From an uncultured Cytophagales bacterium (GTDB lineage Bacteria; Bacteroidota; Bacteroidia; Cytophagales; Bernardetiaceae), in contig CAKZOK010000042.1 in NCBI GenBank assembly GCA_937136415.1, positions 1 to 55,507 of the forward strand: a stretch of 55,507 nt of DNA, in the 5' to 3' direction. How positions within the stretch are numbered: the first letter of the stretch is position 1; the number at the start of each line of letters is the position of its first letter. This document shows positions 45,584-53,944 of this stretch, in pieces. A program made the translations under genes and the position numbers. The notes below the pieces were generated by a model that was not told where the DNA came from, ran no database searches, and was given only the letters and a program-made list of their open reading frames with translations.

Positions 45584-45772
45584 TTCTAATTGTATTTTAT
45601 GTTTTTATAGGCTATTTTTTTCTTGAATAAAATTTTATGAATAATCTAAAAAAATAGTATTTATTATAAAATTTAGCTGTAAATATAGCAAATCTTTACT
45701 TCAAAATTGAATAATGAGCTAGTAAACACTTATTTTTCAACCCTTGATTTTTAAAAACGAAATAGTTTTTAA

Positions 45773-45780
45773 TATATTTG
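45773..45780 (+). promoter_or_regulatory. Likely -7 box of the DUF3276 gene
   Basis: TATATTTG matches TAnnTTTG. A TTG at 45744 is 26 bases upstream, a little far for a -33 box. Confidence 0.35.
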
Positions 45781-45854
45781 AACTTCTAAAGTCATTCTTG
45801 TTTAAAGAATTTAATCAATGACAGTTTTAATAACCTTTTAAAAATCAATTAAAA

Positions 45855-46271
45855 ATGAGCGAATATTTTGACGATGAGCAAGAGAAAAGCAATGATTATT
45901 CAAAACCTAATTTTCATAATGAAACTGTTTTTTCTAAAAAAGTACGTGCAGGAAAACGCACCTATTTTATAGATGTAAAACCTACTCGTTGGGAAGAAGA
46001 TTATTACATTACACTAACAGAAAGCAAAAAAGTGTTTCGTCGTGATGGGAGTCATTTCTTTGAAAAGCATAAAGTCTTTTTATACAAAGAAGATTTTAAT
46101 AAAATTGTGGCAGGGATTACAGAAGTGGTTGAGCATGTCAAAACTGAACTAATGCCAAACTATGATTTTACACAGTTTGATAGAGAAGAAGATGAAAATT
46201 ATAATGAAAATACAACTAAAAAAACTAACTCAGATGATGATGAAGTAAGAACTCATTTGAAGTGGGATTAA
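45855..46271 (+). CDS. PUR-alpha-like DNA/RNA-binding protein (DUF3276)
   Basis: The 138-residue protein has the PUR repeat pattern of DUF3276: FSKKVRAGKRTYFIDVKPT, YYITLTESKK, HKVFLYKEDFNKIVAGITEVVEH. An acidic, disordered tail follows. The Borrelia and Bacteroidota relatives fold like the eukaryotic PUR-alpha protein and bind single-stranded nucleic acid. It is cytoplasmic, a single gene with its own terminator. Confidence 0.88.
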   Translation: MSEYFDDEQEKSNDYSKPNFHNETVFSKKVRAGKRTYFIDVKPTRWEEDYYITLTESKKVFRRDGSHFFEKHKVFLYKEDFNKIVAGITEVVEHVKTELMPNYDFTQFDREEDENYNENTTKKTNSDDDEVRTHLKWD

Positions 46272-46296
46272 AACTATAGTTTATTTTAAATGTAAG

Positions 46297-46335
46297 AATG
46301 CTTTATTTCGTTGATGAGAATAAAGCATTTTTTTT
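46297..46335 (+). terminator. Terminator of the DUF3276 gene
   Basis: AATGCTTTATT (46297-46307) pairs with AATAAAGCATT (46319-46329) and is followed by a T run. Confidence 0.85.
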
Positions 46336-46443
46336 GTCTGTATATTAATAGTTTTTATTTTTTTTGTATGAAAAATTCCCTTATTATCGAATAAAACTCT
46401 ATATTTATACTTGTATTATTTCAATAGCTAAATTTTTATTCAT

Positions 46444-46588
46444 AATGAAAAAAATACAACTAATAGCCTATTGCATAGCTATTGTATCTTTGTGTAGCTG
46501 CTCTGATTCGCTTTGCCCTGATAAATTGAAATCTAAAGGAGATAGCGATGGAGGATTATGGCAGGGTGTGTTATCTCGTTGGGTGTAG
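46444..46588 (+). CDS. Small lipoprotein-like ORF, possibly truncated
   Basis: The 47-residue frame opens with a clear lipoprotein signal (MKKIQLIAYCIAIVSLCSC). After a short polar part it ends GGLWQGVLSRWV exactly where hairpin element B begins (46585). The stop lies inside the element, so the protein may be a lipoprotein gene cut short by it, or a genuine tiny lipoprotein. No family is recognised. Confidence 0.45.
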
Positions 46589-46640
46589 TCTTTAGCGAAG
46601 CGATGACTACGACCTATCAATTATACAAGTCTTAGACTTG
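46585..46640. repeat. Two-hairpin intergenic element B
   Basis: Hairpin GTAGTC...GACTAC (46585-46610) is followed after 15 bases by CAAGTC-TTA-GACTTG (46626-46640). The layout and 15-base AT-rich spacer equal those of element A read on its minus strand, though the stem sequences differ. No gene occupies it. It lies in the leader region of the peptidase gene. Confidence 0.6.
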
Positions 46641-46839
46641 AGAAAGTACAGTAGTTTTATTATCTTTTACTTATCATTAAAAAGAGCAGCAAAAACATAC
46701 ATGCAAAAACCAAAGGCAATAAAGCCTTATTTTTTTGCCTTTATTTCAATAAAATCCAAAAAAACACTAACTTACCTAAAATTTATGAAGAAATAATCGA
46801 CACAAATCTCAAATAACAACAACAAAAATCTTTAAAAAA

Positions 46840-49008
46840 ATGAATTTAATTCAATTAAAATCCAAAGTTACCTATTATGGACTTTTGGCAGCCTTTTGTA
46901 CAGGCGTAGTATTGTTACCTGCTTGTGGCGACAAAACACCAACAGACAAAACTGACACAACAGAAGTAAAAACAGATTCGGTTGCTGTTACAACTGAAAA
47001 AGAAGAAATTCTACCTTATGAAGGCGAACGCTTTGCAGATTTAAAAATCTTGCGTTACGAAGTAAAAGGCTTTGACGAATTGCCATTATCACAAAAAAAA
47101 TTACTTTATTATTTATCAGAAGCTGGAAGATGTGGACGTGATATTACATACGACCAAAATTATAAACACAATATTTTGGTTAGAAAAACGCTAGAAAATA
47201 TCTACAAAACCTACAATGGAGATAAGTCTGGCGAAGAATGGCAAAAATTTGAAACCTACTTAAAAAGAGTTTGGTTTTCGAATGGAATCCATCATCATTA
47301 TTCAGAGAAAAAATTAATGCCTGAATTTTCATATGAATTTTTTGAAGGTTTAGTTACTAATTCTGACCAAACTGGATTTTCTTTAGCAGAAGGACAAGAT
47401 ACAACGGCATTTTTAGCAATGTTGAAGCCTGTTATTTTTGATGCAAATTTTGATGGAAAAAAAGTAAACAAAACAAAAGGACAAGATTTAGTCAAAACTT
47501 CGGCAGCCAACTTTTATGAAAATATTACTCAAAAAGAAGTAGAAGATTTTTATAAAGGATTTTCAAATCCAAACGATGCAACGCCTATTTCGTATGGTCT
47601 AAATTCTCAGCTTATAAAAGGAACTGCGCCTGATAATATTCTCGTCGGACTTCAAAAAGATGGCATTTATGAATACAAATACGGAATTGGAACAGCCGAA
47701 AAACGTGGAAAATATGCAGCAGCCTTAGAAAAAATGACCTATTGGTTAGAAAAAGCTGCAACAGTTGCAGAATCAGCACAACAGAAAAAAGTAATTGACT
47801 TGCTTGTTCAGTATTACAAAACAGGCGATTTGAAAACTTTTGACGAAATGTCTATTGCGTGGGTAGAAACAACAGACACAAATATTGATTTTATCAATGG
47901 ATTTATTGAAGTTTATGGCGACCCACTTGGCTACCGTGCAAACTACGAATCTGTAATTTTTATGGACGACAAAGAGGCTTCTGCACGCATGGCTGTTTTG
48001 TCGAAAAATGCTCAATATTTTGAAGATAATTCTTCAATAATGGACGAACACAAGAAAAAAGAAGTAAAAGGAGTTACTTACAGAATCATTACGGTTGTCA
48101 ATGAAGCTGGTGATGCTGCGCCTTCTACGCCTATCGGAATCAACCTTCCAAATGCCAACTGGATTAGAAAACAGAACGGTTCGAAGTCGGTTTCTTTAGG
48201 AAATATAGAAGATGCTTACAATCACGCAGGAGGAAGCAAAACAACAGCCGAGTTTTATCCAACAGAAGAGCTTCAAAACCGTCAGAAAGAATTTGGAGAA
48301 GTAGGTGGAAAAATGCACACAGCACTTCACGAAGTAATCGGACACGCTTCTGGGCAAATAAATGAAGGAATAGGAACGCCAAAAGAAACGCTCAAAAACT
48401 ACTCTTCTACATTGGAAGAAGCTCGTGCAGATTTGGTGGCTTTGTATTATCTTTTAGACCCAAAATTGGTAGAATTAGGTCTTTTGCCTTCTCTGGAAGC
48501 AGGAAAAGCAGAATATGATTCTTATATTATGAATGGAATGATGCTCCAACTTCGCCGTTTAGATGAAGGAGCAGACATCGAAGAAGACCACATGCGTAAT
48601 CGTCAATTAGTAGCAAAATGGGCGTACGAAAAAGGACAAGCCGAAAATGTAATTGAGAAAAAAATGATTGATGGAAAGACATATTTCTTAGTCAATGATT
48701 ATGATAAATTGCGTGTGATTTTTGGAGAGCTTTTGAGAGAAATTCAGCGTCTGAAATCAGAAGGAGATTATCCAGCAGCCGAAAAATTGGTAGAAGGATA
48801 TGGCGTAAAAGTAGATGCAGCAATGCTAAAAGAAGTAAAAGAGCGTTATGCACAATTTGATATTGCGCCTTATTCTGGGTTTTTGCAGCCTATTCTTGAG
48901 CCTGTTATGGACGGAGAAGAAATCAAGGATATAAAAATTCGTTATGCAACTTCTTTTGCAGAACAGATGATGAATTTTAGTGATAATTATAGCTTTTTAA
49001 AGCCTTAA
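46840..49008 (+). CDS. Dipeptidyl-peptidase III (M49 family) lipoprotein
   Basis: The 722-residue protein has a lipoprotein signal (GVVLLPACGD) and a peptidase M49 domain. The zinc-binding motif is HEVIGH (H497-H502), the variant HExxGH of bacterial DPP III. The third ligand lies in the downstream EEARAD (E526-D531). It would remove dipeptides from the N-termini of peptides and, as a lipoprotein, act at the envelope, unlike cytosolic eukaryotic DPP III. It is a single gene with a terminator. Confidence 0.92.
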   Translation: MNLIQLKSKVTYYGLLAAFCTGVVLLPACGDKTPTDKTDTTEVKTDSVAVTTEKEEILPYEGERFADLKILRYEVKGFDELPLSQKKLLYYLSEAGRCGRDITYDQNYKHNILVRKTLENIYKTYNGDKSGEEWQKFETYLKRVWFSNGIHHHYSEKKLMPEFSYEFFEGLVTNSDQTGFSLAEGQDTTAFLAMLKPVIFDANFDGKKVNKTKGQDLVKTSAANFYENITQKEVEDFYKGFSNPNDATPISYGLNSQLIKGTAPDNILVGLQKDGIYEYKYGIGTAEKRGKYAAALEKMTYWLEKAATVAESAQQKKVIDLLVQYYKTGDLKTFDEMSIAWVETTDTNIDFINGFIEVYGDPLGYRANYESVIFMDDKEASARMAVLSKNAQYFEDNSSIMDEHKKKEVKGVTYRIITVVNEAGDAAPSTPIGINLPNANWIRKQNGSKSVSLGNIEDAYNHAGGSKTTAEFYPTEELQNRQKEFGEVGGKMHTALHEVIGHASGQINEGIGTPKETLKNYSSTLEEARADLVALYYLLDPKLVELGLLPSLEAGKAEYDSYIMNGMMLQLRRLDEGADIEEDHMRNRQLVAKWAYEKGQAENVIEKKMIDGKTYFLVNDYDKLRVIFGELLREIQRLKSEGDYPAAEKLVEGYGVKVDAAMLKEVKERYAQFDIAPYSGFLQPILEPVMDGEEIKDIKIRYATSFAEQMMNFSDNYSFLKP

Positions 49009-49051
49009 ATGCAGCTCATTTTTTAGAATGAGATTGTATTTCTATTCCAAT

Positions 49052-49090
49052 AAAAACACCTATTCAATTCAGTTTGAGTAGGTGTTTTTT
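49052..49090 (+). terminator. Terminator of the M49 peptidase gene
   Basis: AAAAACACCTA (49052-49062) pairs with TAGGTGTTTTT, ending in further T. Confidence 0.85.
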
Positions 49091-49150
49091 CTTTGAATTA
49101 ATTATTTTTCTACTTAGATTGCTACTTCTTCATACCAAACACCCATTGAA

Positions 49151-49891
49151 ATGAAAAATTTTAAAGTCTTTTTTTTTATTGGATTTCTATTTCTAGGAGC
49201 TTGTCAATCTGTAAAAATAGTTAGTCCAAAGCTCACTGATACTATATTTGCATTATATCAAGAATCGATAGAAAATTCTATGTCACCTTCTCCAGCCAAA
49301 ATAAATACTAATTTGATTGCCATTACACCTCAAAATGAGAATTTGATTCGCAAAAGAATCAATAATGAAGATTATATTTTGATGGTTACTTGGAAACAAA
49401 ATATTTCGTATTACAAAAAATATTTAGATTCTACACATTACAATACTAAAGGTTATCCGATATGGGTAACAACAGCACCAGAGTTGGTAGAAAGAATGCA
49501 AAAAGAAAATGCAAAAGATATAAATCTAAGACTTAAACAATTATTGGGGTTACCTCCTGATGCTACTTATAGTTATTTTGTTGAGTTTTGGGTAAAACCT
49601 CAAGATTTATTTCGTCCTTGTCCTGATAGTGAAATTACAGATAATAAATGTGATTTGTGTTTTCCAGAAAATACAGATGATTCGTATAAGACATGGATAA
49701 ATGAAAATAGAATTAGTCGTTATTATGAGTGCCAAATTGACAAAAAATATCCTTGGACACAGCTAGGATATACCTATGATTGGAATCCGAAAAACAAGTC
49801 ACATGTTGGGTTGAGTGAGTTTGTAATAGGTAAGAATAAAAATATTATTGTTAAGGCAATTTATACTACTGAAGATTATTTAAAAAGATAA
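49151..49891 (+). CDS. Lipoprotein of unknown function
   Basis: The 246-residue protein has a lipoprotein signal (FIGFLFLGACQS). I do not recognise the mature part. It holds a cysteine-rich stretch (LFRPCPDSE, then NKCDLCFPEN, later RYYECQ) that may form disulphides or bind metal, and many aromatic residues. Text such as PIWVTTAPELVERM and PWTQLGYTYDWNP looks like a folded periplasmic domain. Its stop codon is directly followed by the ATG of a PIN-domain gene, so the two are translated from one message. Confidence 0.75.
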   Translation: MKNFKVFFFIGFLFLGACQSVKIVSPKLTDTIFALYQESIENSMSPSPAKINTNLIAITPQNENLIRKRINNEDYILMVTWKQNISYYKKYLDSTHYNTKGYPIWVTTAPELVERMQKENAKDINLRLKQLLGLPPDATYSYFVEFWVKPQDLFRPCPDSEITDNKCDLCFPENTDDSYKTWINENRISRYYECQIDKKYPWTQLGYTYDWNPKNKSHVGLSEFVIGKNKNIIVKAIYTTEDYLKR

Positions 49892-50308
49892 ATGAAATAC
49901 ACTTTACTAGATACCGATACAATTTCTTTTTTTTTTAGAAATGAGAAAAAAAGTGAGAAGAAAGTCACTCAAAAAGTAAATAGTTATTTGAAAGAACATC
50001 AAAAGCTCAATATTAGTATTATTACTTATTATGAGCTTTTGAATGGGCTTTATTTTGGAGATACAAAAGAACGAACTGCTGAAATTGATTCATTTTTGAA
50101 TCATCATAACGTTTTACCTATTAGCAAAAAAGTAGCACAAAAAGCAGCACAGATTTATACCAAATTAAGAAATGAGGGAAATAGTATTGCTCATAATGAT
50201 ATTTTGATTGCTGCAACGGCTATCGTAGAAAATCTTGTTTTGATAACAAACAATAGCAAACATTTTGATAGAATAGAAGAACTACAAACAGAAAATTGGA
50301 CAAAATAG
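49892..50308 (+). CDS. PIN domain protein, VapC-like
   Basis: The 138-residue protein has the VapC PIN layout: LLDTDTISFFF with the first acid residues, SIITYYELLNGLYFG with the central glutamate, IAHNDILIAATAIVENLVLITNNSKHF with the acidic pair region. VapC proteins are Mg-dependent ribonucleases that cut tRNA or rRNA, normally held by a VapB antitoxin encoded just upstream. Here no VapB-like gene is present: a lipoprotein gene lies immediately upstream, ending at the base before this start. Confidence 0.85.
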   Translation: MKYTLLDTDTISFFFRNEKKSEKKVTQKVNSYLKEHQKLNISIITYYELLNGLYFGDTKERTAEIDSFLNHHNVLPISKKVAQKAAQIYTKLRNEGNSIAHNDILIAATAIVENLVLITNNSKHFDRIEELQTENWTK

Positions 50309-50378
50309 TAAGTTAGAAAATCAATCTAAAGTTTTTCTAAATAAAATTTGTAAATAATAAACGTTGTTTTGTAATTTT

Positions 50379-50714
50379 TTATGCTTTTTTTACAAATTCA
50401 GATTTGAGAGCCATACTTCCAAAACCATCAATTTTGCAATCAATATTGTGGTCGCCCTCTTTCAATCTAATGTTTTTGACTTTTGTGCCTGCTTTTATTG
50501 GTTTTGGTGCGCCTTTTACAGGCAAATCTTTTACAACAACAACACTATCACCATCTTGCAAAATATTTCCATTTGCATCTTTGATAGTATTTTGCTCTTC
50601 TTCTTCTTCTTCTTTTGCTGTTGGATTCCATTCGAACGAACATTCTGGGCAGTTGTACAAATCATCACTTACAGCATATCCATAAGGACAAGCACAGCTA
50701 GGGCATTTTTCCAT
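50379..50714 (-). CDS. YjdM/PhnA-type zinc-ribbon protein
   Basis: The 111-residue protein has an N-terminal zinc ribbon ([10 protein letters not shown], later NCPECSFEW) and the PhnA domain ([23 protein letters not shown], then [27 protein letters not shown]). Despite the name alkylphosphonate utilisation protein PhnA, the E. coli relative YjdM has no proven part in phosphonate use. An acidic glutamate-rich insert lies between the two parts. It is a single gene. Confidence 0.9.
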   Translation of the reverse strand: MEKCPSCACPYGYAVSDDLYNCPECSFEWNPTAKEEEEEEQNTIKDANGNILQDGDSVVVVKDLPVKGAPKPIKAGTKVKNIRLKEGDHNIDCKIDGFGSMALKSEFVKKA

Positions 50715-50894
50715 TTTTCGAAATTTTAAAGTAATTGTTTTTTTTGATAAGTATCATGAACCTGTTTAAACTTTCAAAGGTTGCATTTTTTTATCTTATA
50801 TTAAGTAGTCTGACAAAATTAAACTTATTTAATCTTGTATTTTATGTTGGTCTGTATCAAAGCTCCGACCATTTTAAAATAAGTATTTAAGACT

Positions 50895-52913
50895 TTAGAA
50901 AGGCTTATTTTGTTGAAGTTCAGTTTCTATTATTTTAGTTTTTGAAGAGTTTTTTAGTTTCTCATTTTTTTCATTTTGTTCTTTACGTTTTCTTCTTCTT
51001 TCTGCAATTCGTTTCAAAAGACTCGCCGTAATATTCAAAAAATTAGCTTCTGTAATTATTCCAACCAAATTATTATTTGCCACAACAGGCAAACAACCGA
51101 CTTTATGTTTTCGCATCAAGTCCATTGCTTCATGAATATTTGCTTCTGGTGAAATGGTATGTACATTTGTTATCATCAAATCTTTTACGGTTGTTACATC
51201 GTTTTTTATATCTCTTTGTTGAGAATTGAAATGACGAAGCAAAAGACGAGAAGAAACCAAACCACCCAAAACACCATCACGACACTCAACAGGCAAATAA
51301 CGAATGCGTTGCCAGTCCATAATATCGGCTGCAAACTCAGGCACATCGTCTTCTGTTACGGTAAAAAGGTCAGTATCCATAAATTCTTCTACCAACAAAT
51401 CAGAAGGCTGCCAGTCTGAAATATCATCAATGGTTGCTAATTTCCATGTATGTACAGGTTGATTGCTTTTTTGTTTGGCTGCAATGGCTACTGTCATGGC
51501 AGTCATTACTTCTTCTTTTGTTGTTTGTTTGATGAGTTTGGAATACGATTGCAACATCCACGATGAGCCTGTTTGTTCGGACTTTACACGAGCTTCAATA
51601 ATTTCCATATATTTATCAATATCGCTTTGACTGACTTTTGCTTTTTGTAATCCTTTTCTTGCCATCGGAATTATTTCATTGAGAAGCAATTCTTTTACGC
51701 TCATTTTTTGACCATTTACCCATTTTACATCAACACGCAATCCATGACGAGCCACATTCATAAAATTAGCACGAGCATCATCAAACTCCATTATTTCAGT
51801 TACATCTGGATAAGTATCTTCAAAGGCGTTTATTGCACCAATCCAAAGAGCTGCATTTGCGACTTCATCTACCACGGTAGGGCCGGCTGGTAAAATTCTG
51901 TTTTCAATTCTCAAATGAGGTTTTCCATTTGGGCTTACTCCATAACAAGGACGATTCCAGCGATAAACTGTCGAATTATGAACATTCAAAGCACGCAATT
52001 TTGGTGTTTTTCCTTCTTGCACCAATTTCAAAGCATTTTCATCAATATCAGTGGTTAGCAAAACCCTAAAACGCATAATATCTTCACGATATAAATCCAA
52101 AATCGAACCTTTGAGCCATTTATTTCCAAACATAACACGAGGGCTGCGCTCACGCAAATGCTCCGACGAAATACGAGTATCTACTGATTGACGAAAAAGT
52201 GCAATTCTGGTTTCGCTCCAAAGACGTTTGTTAAAAAGCATCGGAGAATTACAAGCAGCAGCCAAAATAGGAGCAGAAATAGCCATTGCAATATTATATT
52301 TGGATACAAATTCTTTAGGTTTTACCTGCAAATGTACTTGAAAACTGGTGTTACATGCCTCAACAAGTGCAGTATCATGCAATGTATTTAATTCATCAAT
52401 TCCTTCAATTTTGAGTTCATAGGTTTCTTTTCCTCGTAGTTTTTTGAGGGAGTTCATCAAGGCATAATAACGGTCAAGAGGCGTAATATTGTTGGTGGTG
52501 AGGTCAAATTTTCGAATAGTTGGAAGGATTCCTGTTAGGATATAATCAATATCTTGTTTGGTCGTAATTTTTTCTAATTTTTTTAATAAATGAATCGTTT
52601 CGGCTTCTAATTTGGAAAAACAATCGCCTTTGAAAGGTTGAGGTTCTAGGTTACATTCGACATTAAAACGAGCTAATTCAGTTGTAAAACTCTCATGTCC
52701 TAGTGCTTCTAATACCTCTAATGCTGTTGCAGAAGGTTTGCCGTGGTCATCTACCAAACAAATTTCTTGCTCTGCTCCAATGTGCATTTGTTCATCATCA
52801 AAGCAATCCTTTTTGAGCATCAAGTCAAGAGCTTGAATATCTTTGAGTAAATATCTTGTAAATTCGTTGAGGTCAAGTTGGTTATCTGCTATGCGTACAT
52901 TCAAATCTCCCAT
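50895..52913 (-). CDS. Glutamate-cysteine-ligase-like (GCS2) protein fused to two CBS domains
   Basis: The 672-residue protein has a GCS2-type ligase domain (residues 1 to about 480: HIGAEQEICLVD, FNVECNLEPQPF, CNTSFQVHLQVKP, RIENRILPAGPT). Two CBS domains follow (about 500-560 and 572-625: VKDLMITNVHTISPEANIHE, KHKVGCLPVVANNNLVG). A basic tail ends the protein. GCS2 enzymes join glutamate to cysteine or to other amines. CBS pairs bind adenosine nucleotides, so activity may respond to energy charge. The product is not certain: no glutathione synthetase is adjacent. Confidence 0.85.
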   Translation of the reverse strand: MGDLNVRIADNQLDLNEFTRYLLKDIQALDLMLKKDCFDDEQMHIGAEQEICLVDDHGKPSATALEVLEALGHESFTTELARFNVECNLEPQPFKGDCFSKLEAETIHLLKKLEKITTKQDIDYILTGILPTIRKFDLTTNNITPLDRYYALMNSLKKLRGKETYELKIEGIDELNTLHDTALVEACNTSFQVHLQVKPKEFVSKYNIAMAISAPILAAACNSPMLFNKRLWSETRIALFRQSVDTRISSEHLRERSPRVMFGNKWLKGSILDLYREDIMRFRVLLTTDIDENALKLVQEGKTPKLRALNVHNSTVYRWNRPCYGVSPNGKPHLRIENRILPAGPTVVDEVANAALWIGAINAFEDTYPDVTEIMEFDDARANFMNVARHGLRVDVKWVNGQKMSVKELLLNEIIPMARKGLQKAKVSQSDIDKYMEIIEARVKSEQTGSSWMLQSYSKLIKQTTKEEVMTAMTVAIAAKQKSNQPVHTWKLATIDDISDWQPSDLLVEEFMDTDLFTVTEDDVPEFAADIMDWQRIRYLPVECRDGVLGGLVSSRLLLRHFNSQQRDIKNDVTTVKDLMITNVHTISPEANIHEAMDLMRKHKVGCLPVVANNNLVGIITEANFLNITASLLKRIAERRRKRKEQNEKNEKLKNSSKTKIIETELQQNKPF

Positions 52914-53222
52914 AAAAATAGTTATAAGTGTTTGTAAAATATGTGTTTTTGTAAATAGTTCTATTATAAATTAATCTAAAATACGAATTTTAATTTAATG
53001 ATTTTGGTTTTTTCCAAATTATGATAGAATAGTTGATAATTTCGAATTTCTCATCTAAATAAATAAATTTGATTTTGTATTTTTGTGAAAGTAAATAACA
53101 TATTTATTGAAGTTGTTTAAGAATAGACAAACCGTGTTTTGTGTGTCACAGAATACGGAAAAATAGCTATTTTTTAATAATTTTATTGTCAAAATTGACG
53201 CTTTAAACCCCAAATAAAAAAA
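52914..53222. other. Divergent promoter region
   Basis: These 309 AT-rich bases lie between the GCS2-CBS gene and the FAH-family gene. I see no coding frame and no strong hairpin. Confidence 0.4.
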
Positions 53223-53834
53223 ATGAAAATACTTTGTATTGGCAGAAATTACGCTGACCATATCGCCGAACTCAAAAATGAAAGACCAACAGAACCTGTT
53301 ATTTTTTTGAAACCAGATACAGCTCTTCTCAAAAATAATGATGCTTTTTACCACCCTGATTTTAGTCAAGATATTCATCACGAAGCAGAATTACTTTTAA
53401 GAATTTGTAAAGAAGGAAAACATATTGAAGAAAAATTTGCCTCTTCTTATTATGACAAAATTGGATTAGGAATAGATTTTACGGCAAGAGATTTGCAATC
53501 TAAAGCAAAAGAAAAAGGACTTCCTTGGGATATTGCAAAGGGCTTTAATGGTTCTGCACCTGTTTCGAAATGGATAGAACTTTCAGAAATTAAAGACATA
53601 AAATCAATTAATTTTCGTTTGGAAGTAAATGGTCAAACTCGTCAAAAAGGAAATAATAATTTGATGATTTGGAATTTTGATGAAATAATAGCTTATATTT
53701 CCAAATTCTTTACACTCAAAATAGGGGACATTATTTTTACAGGAACACCAGCAGGGGTAGGAAAAGTAAATATTGGGGACAAATTAGAAGGATATATAGG
53801 TGATGAAAAAATGTTGAATTTTGAAGTAAAATAA
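53223..53834 (+). CDS. Fumarylacetoacetate hydrolase family protein
   Basis: The 203-residue protein has the FAH fold motifs: ILCIGRNYADHIAELKNE, FLKPDTALLKNN, IHHEAELLLRI for the metal-binding glutamates, GLGIDFTARDLQ, and IIFTGTPAGVGKV. Short members of this length act as acylpyruvases or oxaloacetate decarboxylases; which one cannot be read from sequence. It is cytoplasmic. The next gene begins 110 bases later on the same strand. Confidence 0.9.
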   Translation: MKILCIGRNYADHIAELKNERPTEPVIFLKPDTALLKNNDAFYHPDFSQDIHHEAELLLRICKEGKHIEEKFASSYYDKIGLGIDFTARDLQSKAKEKGLPWDIAKGFNGSAPVSKWIELSEIKDIKSINFRLEVNGQTRQKGNNNLMIWNFDEIIAYISKFFTLKIGDIIFTGTPAGVGKVNIGDKLEGYIGDEKMLNFEVK

Positions 53835-53944
53835 TTTATTAAAAACAGACATTCACAATGTAAAACAGAAAATTATCTTTTATTGATTGCTGTAAGTTGT
53901 TGTTGTTGAGTGTTTTATGATAATCCATAATTGATACAAAAAGT

